Shown here in pieces: positions 1-5,952 of a DNA stretch of 7,343 nucleotides. A program made the position numbers and the translations under genes. How positions within the stretch are numbered: the first letter of the stretch is position 1; every line of letters begins with the position of its first letter. The DNA is from Granulicella sp. UBA5172 (GTDB lineage: Bacteria > Acidobacteriota > Terriglobia > Terriglobales > Acidobacteriaceae). The stretch covers positions 11,132-18,474 of the forward strand of contig DHWW01000246.1 in NCBI GenBank assembly GCA_002413385.1, written 5' to 3'. Under the pieces are notes generated by a model, which was not told the origin of the DNA, did not search any database, and was given only the letters and a program-made list of their open reading frames with translations.

Positions 1-1
1 G

Positions 2-43
2 CTGAACACGCATCAAAACACCCCATTTCGGGAGCCCGCCTGA
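2..43 (+). CDS. possible 3' end of an upstream gene (partial)
   Basis: This frame is open from the window edge and reads LNTHQNTPFREPA before a TGA at 41-43. That TGA overlaps the ispE start codon as TGATG, the usual arrangement for translationally coupled neighbours, and this is the main support. Only 13 residues are visible, so no product can be named. Frame 1 is also open over this short stretch, so chance cannot be excluded. Confidence 0.35.
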   Translation: MNTHQNTPFREPA

Positions 44-1105
44 TGCCCACCCGTGTCCGCTCCTACTGCAAAATCAACCTCGGCCTCGCCGTAGGCCCCC
101 TCCGCGACGACGGCTTCCACGCCCTCACCACCGTCTACCAGACCCTCCAACTCCATGATTTCGTGACAGTTACAGCTACCCCTTCCGCCGCCACCAGCAT
201 CCTCCTCACCTCCAATCACCGCGCCGTCCCCCGCTCCGAAGCCGGAACCGCCGAACGAAACACCGCCTACCGCATCATCGACCGCGTTTTGAACCGTTTA
301 GGCCTCACCGCAGCGGTAGAAATCCAGATAGAAAAGCACCTCCCCGTACAAGGCGGAATGGGTGCCGGCTCAGCCAACGCAATCGCCGCAATGCTAGGAC
401 TTGAAAGGGAGTTACGCGTCGCCCATGACAGCATCAGGGAGGCTGGAAGTAGCGGAGGAAGTAGGCTCCGACGTCCCCCTTTTCCTCCTCGGCGGAACCG
501 TCCTCGGCCTCGGCCGCGGCGAAGAAGTCTACCCCCTCCCCGACTCCCCACCCCTCCCCTGTGTCATCGCACTACCCGAGATTGGAGTCTCTACAGCCCT
601 TGCGTTTCAACAACTTGACGCCGTTGCATTGACTTCCACCCCGCCTGTGGATAAACTAAAACAGTTGAGCCGCGCTCTAGCCTCTGTCTGGTCGACAACT
701 GGCGTCGAGTCCGGCCCCTCCGGTATCGCTCTTACGAGCCGTTTGGAATTGAATCCAAATGACTTACCTTCGGGTAGGGCCTCTGAATTGAGGGACGTAC
801 GAGGTGATCTGGCCGAGAATCCCCTTCTCGCGCTTGTCCGCACCGGGATTGAGAACGACTTTGAAGAAGTCGTCTTCTCGCAGCATCCCTCCTTGCGTTC
901 AACCAAGCGTGATTTAGTGGGAAGTTCAAGAGAATCTGCGCTTTACGCAGCTCTCTCGGGTTCTGGTTCGGCGTTGTTTGGACTCTACAGGTCACAAACA
1001 GACGCCCGCGCCGCTCAACATCGTGTACAACAGCACGGCACAAAGGCTATCCTCACAGAGACCCTGCCCCGTCGAGACTATTGGCATACGATGTTCGCAG
1101 AGTAA
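43..1105 (+). pseudogene. ispE: 4-diphosphocytidyl-2-C-methyl-D-erythritol kinase, frameshifted
   Basis: IspE is a cytosolic GHMP-family kinase that phosphorylates CDP-methylerythritol in the MEP route to isoprenoid precursors. The first frame (from ATG 43, with GGAG at 31-34 eight bases upstream) has the substrate motif YCKINLGLAVG (Lys10) with DDGFHAL, and the glycine-rich ATP loop PVQGGMGAGSANAIAA. After residues RVA the homology moves to the next frame, which continues RLEVAEEVGSDVPLFLLGG (with the conserved Asp) and ends with the third GHMP motif, LSGSGSALFGL, stopping at TAA 1103-1105. Reading 43-423 and then 425-1105 gives about 353 residues in one protein, somewhat longer than the usual 280-310. 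The shift fits one extra C in the CCC run at 422-424. Without correction the first frame runs on to 618 as Arg/Pro-rich nonsense. The gene is normally essential in MEP-pathway organisms, so a sequencing or assembly error is at least as likely as real decay. Confidence 0.85.
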
Positions 1106-1158
1106 CCTGTTTCGCAAGAGGCAGGGTCGGCAATTGCAATGAAGCGCGCCGGCAATAC

Positions 1159-1232
1159 TGGGCGATCGACTAATGGTAGGTCAACTGCCTTTGACGCAGT
1201 TTGTCTAGGTTCGAATCCTAGTCGCCCAACCA
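1159..1232 (+). tRNA. tRNA-Gln (anticodon TTG), CCA encoded
   Basis: A full cloverleaf can be folded by eye. The acceptor stem TGGGCGA (1159-1165) pairs with TCGCCCA (1222-1228). The D stem is GAC/GTC (1168-1170/1180-1182). The anticodon stem ACTGC/GCAGT (1184-1188/1196-1200) holds the loop CTTTGAC, with anticodon TTG at 1191-1193 reading CAA (and CAG by wobble). The T stem CTAGG/CCTAG (1205-1209/1217-1221) holds the loop TTCGAAT. The discriminator is A1229 and CCA is encoded at 1230-1232. The U1-A72 first pair is a known glutamine identity element in bacteria. The gene sits 53 bases after ispE, and no clear promoter of its own is visible. Confidence 0.97.
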
Positions 1233-1554
1233 CTCAGTCGTTCGCCAGATTTGCAGAGTGAGTGATCTGTAAGTCCTGGAATGAAAGCAGTTAGGGAACT
1301 TTTGATTTTAGCGATGGAAACGTCATCGCCCAAGATTGAGCAAGACCCGCACATGAAACTCGGCCAAGAGCCGATGCGCGGGAGTAGCAGGAAGTTTGCA
1401 GGTTGTCCTCGAGATTGAACAAGATTCGAGCCAGCCAAAGGGAACCGAAGTCTAGCGAGATGCACATGGTCGGCAACGAAACAGTGCCGGCCGCGAGAAG
1501 TAAGACAAGCAGTATTGAATTACCCAAAGGTCAACCAACCTGGAGGATTTCAAC
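1233..1554 (+). other. 322-base intergenic leader of prs, hairpin-rich
   Basis: No convincing gene lies here. Several potential RNA stems are visible: CACTCA/TGAGTG starting inside the tRNA CCA end (1231-1236/1259-1264); a two-part stem CCCGC/GCGGG (1346-1350/1378-1382) enclosing TCGGC/GCCGA (1360-1364/1370-1374); CTCGA/TCGAG (1408-1412/1426-1430); and an eight-pair stem at 1468-1475/1485-1492 with a nine-base loop. A near-exact 15-base direct repeat based on AGATTGA-N-CAAGA occurs at 1331-1345 and 1410-1424. No stem is followed by a T run, so none is a typical intrinsic terminator. I see no confident sigma-70 promoter. The stretch may be a long untranslated leader of prs or an unannotated small RNA. 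Confidence 0.5.
1542..1546 (+). promoter_or_regulatory. ribosome binding site of prs
   Basis: GGAGG lies eight bases before the GTG at 1555. It is the best Shine-Dalgarno match in the leader and is the reason for choosing the long Prs form, which starts well upstream of the conserved domain. Confidence 0.75.
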
Positions 1555-2703
1555 GTGAACCAACAAGACACGACTGCGGTTCCTTTCCCGAGCTCTACCC
1601 ATGATGGCTCCGTTGCAGCATTAAAGACCCCAGCGGTCCTGCTTGCTGCGGAGCAACCGAAGCAAGCTGCTGAGATTGCATTGACACCAACAGCCTCTGC
1701 TCCGGGAACGAAGGCGTCCGATCCAAAAGCAGGAGAGAAAAAACGCTCCTCGCGCCTGAGTGACGATAAGCGCTTCAAGATCTTCTCCGGCTCGGCAAAC
1801 CGGCCGTTAGCGGAGGAGATCGGCAAGTTTCTGGGTGTACCCGTCGGAGAGACACGCTTACAGCGGTTCTCTGACGGCGAAACCCACTTTCAGCTCCTTG
1901 AAAATGTACGTGGCACGGATGTGTTTCTAATCCAGCCCACATGCCATCCGGTCGACCAGAATCTGGTCGAACTGCTGATTATGATGGACGCGCTCAGGCG
2001 CGCCTCAGCAGGACGTATCACCGTGGTGGTTCCGTACTACGGCTACGCGCGGCAGGATCGCAAGGACAGACCCCGCGTTGCGATCACCTCCAAGCTGGTG
2101 GCTGATTTGCTCACCACGGCTGGAGCCAATCGAGCGCTGTTCGTGGATTTACACGCAGCGCAGATCCAGGGATTTTTCAATATCCCCGTCGACCATTTGT
2201 TTGCCAGTCCAGTGCTGGTTGGTTATTTCAGGGATTTGCAGCTGCCCAACCTGACGGTGGTTAGTCCCGATGCAGGCGGCGTAGAGCGAGCGAGATTCTT
2301 CGCAAAAAAGTTAGAAGTACCGTTGGCCATCGTCGACAAACGTCGGACGGATATCAACGTGACGGAAGTGATGAACGTGATTGGCGATGTGCGAGGACGG
2401 ACTTGCTTGATCCTCGATGACATCGTCGATACAGCCGGGACGCTGGTGAAGACCGCGGAGGCGTTGCTGGAGCAGGGCGCAGATAAAGTGTATGCGTGCG
2501 CATCGCATGCTGTGCTCTCCGGACTCGCAGTCGAGAGGATCAGAGATTCGCAGTTAGAGGAGTTGGTTGTTACCAACACGATTCCTCTTAGCGAAGCTGC
2601 ACAGCAGGTAAGCAAGATCAAGGTGCTTTCGATCGCCGGCTTGTTAGGTCGGGCGCTTGAGAGCATTCACATGGAGACCAGCGTGAGTACGCTGTTCACC
2701 TAA
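1555..2703 (+). CDS. prs: ribose-phosphate pyrophosphokinase (PRPP synthase)
   Basis: Prs transfers pyrophosphate from ATP to ribose 5-phosphate to make PRPP, the precursor for purine, pyrimidine, histidine, tryptophan and NAD synthesis; it is cytosolic and usually hexameric. The protein has 382 residues. The conserved core begins at about residue 73 with KRFKIFSGSANRPLAEEIG and includes RFSDGET (104-110), the ATP-site loop YYGYARQDRKDRPR (161-174), the metal/ATP segment VDLHAAQIQGFF (197-208), SPDAGGVERAR (237-247) and the PRPP-binding loop LILDDIVDTAGTL (285-297). All key residues of a class I enzyme appear present. The core of about 310 residues matches the family's usual 315, so residues 1-72 are an extension rich in Ala, Pro, Thr and Lys with no recognisable domain. 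The GTG start is supported by GGAGG at the right distance; no in-frame ATG starts nearer the core. rplY follows after 98 bases. Confidence 0.97.
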   Translation: MNQQDTTAVPFPSSTHDGSVAALKTPAVLLAAEQPKQAAEIALTPTASAPGTKASDPKAGEKKRSSRLSDDKRFKIFSGSANRPLAEEIGKFLGVPVGETRLQRFSDGETHFQLLENVRGTDVFLIQPTCHPVDQNLVELLIMMDALRRASAGRITVVVPYYGYARQDRKDRPRVAITSKLVADLLTTAGANRALFVDLHAAQIQGFFNIPVDHLFASPVLVGYFRDLQLPNLTVVSPDAGGVERARFFAKKLEVPLAIVDKRRTDINVTEVMNVIGDVRGRTCLILDDIVDTAGTLVKTAEALLEQGADKVYACASHAVLSGLAVERIRDSQLEELVVTNTIPLSEAAQQVSKIKVLSIAGLLGRALESIHMETSVSTLFT

Positions 2704-2801
2704 TCGAATTTTTGCAGTTTGCAAGAAGATTTGTACGTTACAGGCTACAAGTTGAAGGACAAAGGGAGCGAGGCTCAACCTCGTGCCCGAAAGGAATGAA
2801 T
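2704..2801 (+). promoter_or_regulatory. prs-rplY spacer with small hairpins and the rplY ribosome binding site
   Basis: Two short stem-loops are visible: TTGCA/TGCAA (2712-2716/2720-2724) and CGAGG/CCTCG (2769-2773/2779-2783). The second ends a few bases before AAGGA at 2791-2795, which is six bases ahead of ATG 2802. An ATG at 2796 overlaps this site and is therefore unlikely to be used. No convincing promoter or terminator is seen, so read-through from prs is plausible. Confidence 0.45.
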
Positions 2802-3488
2802 ATGGCAAGTGAAAAGAAGATGGACGCGGTGGTGGCAACACCCCGCACGGGAACATTCAACAAGAACCATGCTCGCCGCGTGCGTGTGCAGGGACTGATT
2901 CCTGCGGTTGTCTATGGCGCGGGCAAGGAGTCGGTTGCAGTGACGGTTGACCCCCGGGTCATCACCAAGATTCTGTACTCGGATGCTGGTCACAACACGA
3001 TCTTCGATCTCACGATTGAGGGCGCTGGCGTTACCAAGGCGATGATCGTCGACTGGCAGAATGAGCCCATCAAGGGCAACCTGCTGCACATCGACCTGAA
3101 GCGCATTGCGATGGACAAGACCATGCGCGTATCCGTGACGGTGCAGTTGACAGGCGTTCCCACGGGCGTAAAGAACTCTGGCGGAATTCTCAGCCAGGTT
3201 CTCCATGAGGTAGAGATCGAGTGCCTGCCTTCCGATATTCCGGGTCACATCGATGTCGACGTGACGAATCTGGAGATCAACGGCTCGATTCACATCGCTG
3301 ATCTGCCGCACTCAGACAAGATCAAGTACCAGGGTGACGAAGACGCGTTGGTTGCGCATGTAACGGTCCTGAGGGAAGAGGCTGCAGTTGAGCCGGTTGC
3401 TGGTCCTGCTGAGCCGGAAGTGGCGAAGAAGGGCAAGGTGGACGCTGCTGCTGCTGCTCCAGTTGCTGGCGACAAGGGCAAGAAGTAA
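2802..3488 (+). CDS. rplY: 50S ribosomal protein L25, long CTC/TL5 form
   Basis: L25 binds 5S rRNA in the central protuberance of the 50S subunit; the two-domain CTC form is also linked to general stress in other bacteria. The 228-residue protein opens with the L25 domain: ATPRTGTFNKNHARRVRVQG, then LIPAVVYGAG (32-41), and the core HNTIFDLTIEG with KGNLLHIDLKRI (91-102). The second TL5 domain follows, with QLTGVPTGVKNSGGIL (115-130), EVEIECLPSDIP (136-147) and HIADLPHSDKI (164-174). Residues 195-228 form a low-complexity tail of Ala, Pro, Glu and Lys ending DKGKK. The start at 2802 is chosen because AAGGA lies six bases upstream and the family begins close to this point; the reading frame is open back to 2712 but has no other suitable start. 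pth starts 24 bases downstream, a frequent pairing. Confidence 0.95.
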   Translation: MASEKKMDAVVATPRTGTFNKNHARRVRVQGLIPAVVYGAGKESVAVTVDPRVITKILYSDAGHNTIFDLTIEGAGVTKAMIVDWQNEPIKGNLLHIDLKRIAMDKTMRVSVTVQLTGVPTGVKNSGGILSQVLHEVEIECLPSDIPGHIDVDVTNLEINGSIHIADLPHSDKIKYQGDEDALVAHVTVLREEAAVEPVAGPAEPEVAKKGKVDAAAAAPVAGDKGKK

Positions 3489-3512
3489 GTTGCTGAAAGG
3501 TGTTGTGCGAGC

Positions 3513-4115
3513 GTGAAGCTGATTGTCGGTCTTGGGAATCCTGGTCCGGAATACGCATATACGCCGCACAACGCCGGGTTTTTGGCGATCGATCGCATTG
3601 CGGCAGTATGTGATGTGCAGGTTGCCAACCGTCGCGGACGAGCGCTGACGGCGAGGACGAAACTGGCGGGGCATGATGTCCTGCTGGCAAAGCCTGAGAC
3701 CTTCATGAATCTGAGCGGGCTATCGGTAGGCGCTCTGATGGATGAGTTGGAGATCGGCGTTGAGAACTTGATTGTTCTCTACGACGAGTTGGATTTTCCG
3801 CTGGGCACGCTGCGACTTGCGCAGAGGGGTTCGGCAAACGGGCATAACGGAGTGAAGTCTGTCTCCGGCGTGCTTGGAACAGAGGATTGGCTTCGCGTTC
3901 GGATTGGAGTTGGCAAACCGCCACTCGAGAGCGGACGCATTGTGAAAGCTGGTGGCGCTGATTACCTGCTTACGCCGATGCGTAAACAGGAGTTGGCAAC
4001 GCTGGATGAGGTGCTCGACCAGGCTGTACGCGCGGTCGAGGCTGTGCTGACTAAAGGTGTTGGCGCGGCGATGAATGAGTTCAATCGCAAGGTTGATCCG
4101 GATAGCAAACAGTAA
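3513..4115 (+). CDS. pth: peptidyl-tRNA hydrolase
   Basis: Pth cleaves the ester bond of peptidyl-tRNAs that drop off stalled ribosomes, recycling tRNA in the cytosol. The protein has 200 residues, normal for the family. It starts MKLIVGLGNPGPEY (Asn9), has the catalytic His in TPHNAGF (His19), TFMNLSG with Asn66, YDELDFPLG with Asp91, and RGSANGHNGVKS with Asn112, matching the E. coli active-site set Asn10, His20, Asn68, Asp93 and Asn114. The GTG start is fixed by the KLIVGLGNPG terminus; GAAAGG at 3495-3500 is somewhat far (12 bases), so initiation may be weak or coupled to rplY, which ends 24 bases upstream. The residue before the catalytic His is Pro, where E. coli and Bacillus have Arg. 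Confidence 0.97.
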   Translation: MKLIVGLGNPGPEYAYTPHNAGFLAIDRIAAVCDVQVANRRGRALTARTKLAGHDVLLAKPETFMNLSGLSVGALMDELEIGVENLIVLYDELDFPLGTLRLAQRGSANGHNGVKSVSGVLGTEDWLRVRIGVGKPPLESGRIVKAGGADYLLTPMRKQELATLDEVLDQAVRAVEAVLTKGVGAAMNEFNRKVDPDSKQ

Positions 4116-4125
4116 CAATCTTCCA

Positions 4126-4178
4126 CACCGGTTTCGGATGGAAGTAGCAACCGAAGCGGTGCGGGGCAGAACCCCGCA
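4126..4178 (+). promoter_or_regulatory. rpsF leader stem-loops, candidate S6:S18 control element
   Basis: Two adjoining stems lie between pth and rpsF. The first pairs CACCG (4126-4130) with CGGTG (4157-4161) and TTCGG (4133-4137) with CCGAA (4151-4155), leaving a GT/G internal loop and a 13-base apical loop. The second pairs TGCGGGG (4160-4166) with CCCCGCA (4172-4178) around a CAGAA loop; the two overlap by two bases. The second stem ends 13 bases before the rpsF ATG, whose Shine-Dalgarno is weak (AGAAG/TAGAG). Many bacteria have a leader in this position bound by the S6:S18 dimer as feedback control. I infer the same here from position and shape only. Confidence 0.4.
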
Positions 4179-4191
4179 GAAAGAAGTAGAG

Positions 4192-4683
4192 ATGAATCGC
4201 ACTTACGAAATCATGTTTATCGTTCGGCCCGATGTTGAAGAGGCTGAACTCGACAAGCTCATCGAGACGTTCTCCGGATACATCACCACGGGTGGTGGCA
4301 CGGTGAAGACGACCGAGAAGATGGGTCGCCGCCGGCTGGCCTACACGGTGAAGAAGTTCAATGATGGGCTTTACGTTCTGCTGATCGTGGACGCTCCGGC
4401 GTCGCTGGTCTCCGAGATCGAGCGTCGTCTCCGGGTCTCCGAGCCGGTGATCAAGTTCCTCACTGTTCGCATGGACGAGGAAGACAAGCGCGTGGCCAAG
4501 ATCAAGGCTCATCGCGATGCGCACGTGAAGCGCAGCGCTCTGCCGCAGATCAACGCTGAGGCTGCTGCTGAGGCTCCGGAAGCACCTGTGGCTGTAGCTG
4601 AGGCGCCAGCCGTGGTTGCCGAGCCGGTTGCTGAGGTGGTTGCCGAGCCGGTGGCCGAGGCTGAGCCCGCCGTCGCTTCGTAG
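4192..4683 (+). CDS. rpsF: 30S ribosomal protein S6 with long acidic C-terminal tail
   Basis: S6 sits on the 30S platform and binds as a dimer with S18. The S6 fold is clear over residues 1-110: MNRTYEIMFIVRPDVEEAEL, the strand GGTVKTTEKMGRRRLAYTVKKF, the YVLLIVDAPASLVSEIERRLR segment and EPVIKFLTVRMDEED. The ATG at 4192 is chosen because the protein then begins at the canonical S6 terminus; the open frame runs back to 4075 inside pth. The total of 163 residues exceeds the usual 95-135: residues 121-163 are Ala, Glu, Val and Pro in imperfect VAEPVAE repeats, strongly acidic. The protein does not end in Glu, so RimK-type glutamylation at the C terminus is not suggested. No ssb gene follows. 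Confidence 0.96.
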   Translation: MNRTYEIMFIVRPDVEEAELDKLIETFSGYITTGGGTVKTTEKMGRRRLAYTVKKFNDGLYVLLIVDAPASLVSEIERRLRVSEPVIKFLTVRMDEEDKRVAKIKAHRDAHVKRSALPQINAEAAAEAPEAPVAVAEAPAVVAEPVAEVVAEPVAEAEPAVAS

Positions 4684-4915
4684 ATCTGGCTCCTTGCGTC
4701 TGGTTTTCCATCGAACCAAGGGCAGGCGAACACAAGCTTCGCAGACCGGACAATTCCGGTCTGCTGACAGGACAAATGCAACGCTGCAAGATGCTCCCAC
4801 GATCTTCGAGCAGGTGACGAAGATCCAGTCCAGAGATCCCGATGCGGGTCTGGAGCAAGAGCAGCAGAACCGGTCGATGGCATAGAACGCCAACGGCAGA
4901 CAAAGGATAAGAATC
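4684..4915 (+). other. rpsF-rpsR spacer with three consecutive hairpins, no ssb or priB
   Basis: In many bacteria ssb or priB occupies this position. Here there is no plausible gene in 232 bases. Three stem-loops follow one another: a perfect ten-pair stem GCAGACCGGA/TCCGGTCTGC (4741-4750/4755-4764) with the loop CAAT; an eight-pair stem GATCTTCG/CGAAGATC (4801-4808/4818-4825) with a nine-base loop; and a bulged stem CCAGA/TCTGG plus CCCG/CGGG (4830-4834/4849-4853 and 4838-4841/4845-4848). None is followed by a T run, so these are not ordinary terminators. A clear AAAGGA at 4902-4907 serves rpsR, eight bases before its ATG. The stems may act in differential expression, RNA processing or protein binding. 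Confidence 0.55.
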
Positions 4916-5308
4916 ATGGCTGACGAGATAGTGAATCAAGCAGCACCTGCGGCTCCAGCCGCAGCTTCTACGACCGAGGGTGGAGCTCCGGCACCACGCA
5001 CGGGCGGATACCATGGACAAGGCGGACCTCGCGCGGGTGGATCGCGGCCACCGCGTCCGGGCGGCGGTGCAGGCGGAGCGGGTGGACGGAAGTTCTTCCG
5101 CCGCAAGAAGGTGTGCAAGTTCACGGTGGAGAAGATCGATACGATCAGCTACCGCGATGTGCGTCTGTTGCAGCAGTTTGTGTCGGACCGCGGCAAGATC
5201 ATTCCTCGTCGTTTGTCCGGTACCAGCGCTCCGTTCCAGCGGAAGCTCACGCGCGCCATCAAGCAGGCTCGCGCGATTGCTCTGCTGCCGTTTGCAGCCA
5301 AGTTCTAG
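4916..5308 (+). CDS. rpsR: 30S ribosomal protein S18 with N-terminal Gly/Pro/Arg extension
   Basis: S18 pairs with S6 on the 30S platform and contacts the mRNA exit region. Residues 58-130 are the canonical S18: [18 protein letters not shown], then [50 protein letters not shown]. The total is 130 residues against the usual 75-90. Residues 1-57 are an Ala/Pro-rich then Gly/Arg/Pro-rich stretch (for example [13 protein letters not shown] and GGGAGGAGG), probably disordered. Only one Cys remains (KVCKF), so the CxxC pair of zinc-type S18 is missing. The ATG at 4916 has AAAGGA upstream; an internal start near the core has no comparable site. rplI starts 51 bases later. Confidence 0.96.
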   Translation: MADEIVNQAAPAAPAAASTTEGGAPAPRTGGYHGQGGPRAGGSRPPRPGGGAGGAGGRKFFRRKKVCKFTVEKIDTISYRDVRLLQQFVSDRGKIIPRRLSGTSAPFQRKLTRAIKQARAIALLPFAAKF

Positions 5309-5315
5309 TTCAACC

Positions 5316-5334
5316 CGCGTCCGCATGCGGCGCG
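5316..5334 (+). repeat. GC-rich palindrome between rpsR and rplI
   Basis: CCGCATGCGG (5321-5330) is a perfect palindrome flanked by CGCG on both sides, with a single T bulge. It can form a short GC-rich stem in the 51-base rpsR-rplI spacer. There is no T run, so it is not a terminator. GGAG at 5349-5352 is the rplI ribosome binding site, seven bases before the ATG. Confidence 0.4.
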
Positions 5335-5359
5335 AACCGAGTACGTTTGGAGACGTGTC

Positions 5360-5890
5360 ATGGAAGTGATTCTGAAAGAGGATGTAAACAAGCTGGGTCA
5401 TCGGGGGGACGTGGTCAACGTCGCTGCCGGATATGGCCGCAACTACCTGTTGCCGGGGAAGCTGGCGATGGAGGCTACGGCGGCGAACAAGGCGGTCATC
5501 GAGCAGATGAAGTCGTCGTCGCTGCGCAAGTCGGCGGCTGAGAAGGGCGGAGCTGAGGAGCTCGCCGGGAAGCTGAATGAGCTGGTGCTGACGTTCGAGC
5601 GCAAGACGGGCGAGAACGATCACCTGTTCGGTTCGGTTACGTCGCAGGATATCGCGCACGAGCTGGAGCTGCAGGGCTATAAGGTGGATCGTCGCAAGAT
5701 CCACCTGGAAGAGCCGCTGAAGACGGTTGGCGAGTTCCATGTGCCGATCAAGCTGCACCGCGAGGTTTCGGCACATCTGCAGGTGACCATCAAGAGCGAT
5801 GCTCCGGAGCGGACGACCGCGTCGGAGATCAATGATGATTCGGTGTTCAAGTCGACCTATACGGGCGAGCTGGACGACAACCGCGACTAA
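5360..5890 (+). CDS. rplI: 50S ribosomal protein L9
   Basis: L9 binds 23S rRNA near the L1 stalk and reaches along the ribosome surface, helping maintain reading frame. The N-terminal domain is unmistakable: MEVILKEDVNKLGHRGDVVN followed by VAAGYGRNYLLPGKLAMEAT (21-40), which fits the L9 signature. A charged helical linker spans about 41-80, and the C-terminal domain runs from DHLFGSVTSQDIAHEL (87-102) through KIHLEEPLKTVGEFHVPIKL (113-132) and VSAHLQVTIKSD. The total of 176 residues is about 27 more than E. coli L9 (149); the extra C-terminal part, ERTTASEINDDSVF and onward to LDDNRD, is acidic and not part of the known fold. It is the last gene of the ribosomal cluster, closed by a terminator 27 bases downstream. 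Confidence 0.97.
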   Translation: MEVILKEDVNKLGHRGDVVNVAAGYGRNYLLPGKLAMEATAANKAVIEQMKSSSLRKSAAEKGGAEELAGKLNELVLTFERKTGENDHLFGSVTSQDIAHELELQGYKVDRRKIHLEEPLKTVGEFHVPIKLHREVSAHLQVTIKSDAPERTTASEINDDSVFKSTYTGELDDNRD

Positions 5891-5916
5891 TCGGGTTGAG
5901 GATTTCATTGGCAACG

Positions 5917-5949
5917 ATGCCCGCGCCTCCTATGGGGCGCGGGCATTTT
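5917..5949 (+). terminator. intrinsic terminator of the rpsF-rpsR-rplI transcript
   Basis: An eleven-pair perfect stem, ATGCCCGCGCC (5917-5927) with GGCGCGGGCAT (5936-5946), encloses an eight-base loop and runs into TTTT (5946-5949). It lies 27 bases after the rplI stop. The opposite strand has no matching T run, so it acts in the + direction only. Confidence 0.85.
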
Positions 5950-5952
5950 GCT

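Noticed and set aside
405..440. Programmed +1 frameshift in ispE
   Set aside because: I see no slippery codon followed by a stop, as in prfB, and no stimulatory structure; a one-base insertion in a C run is simpler.
1281..1418. 45-codon open frame (starting MKAVRELLILAMETSS) in the prs leader
   Set aside because: There is no spaced Shine-Dalgarno, it crosses the hairpins, and this length is expected by chance. It could be revisited if relatives conserve it.
2712..2801. Longer start for L25 (30 extra residues)
   Set aside because: The ATG at 2802 has a good Shine-Dalgarno and matches the family start; the upstream part crosses non-coding stems.
4075..4191. Longer start for S6 inside pth
   Set aside because: The canonical MNRTYEIMFIVRP start is at 4192; the upstream codons overlap pth and the leader stems.
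4741..4764. Intrinsic terminator after rpsF
   Set aside because: The stem is strong, but the following bases (TGACAGGACA) have no T run.
4616..4885. 89-residue frame reaching from the rpsF tail into the rpsF-rpsR spacer, considered as a replacement for ssb
   Set aside because: There is no OB-fold-like sequence, it starts inside the S6 tail in another frame, and it is mostly the hairpin region read as Arg/Ser/Pro codons.
4081..4917. 278-residue minus-strand frame across rpsF and the spacer
   Set aside because: It mirrors a clear S6 gene and has no recognisable domain.
4550..5914. 454-residue open frame on the minus strand
   Set aside because: It is antisense to rpsF, rpsR and rplI, spans unrelated genes, is extremely Arg/Leu-rich, and shows no family motif; it is a product of high GC content.
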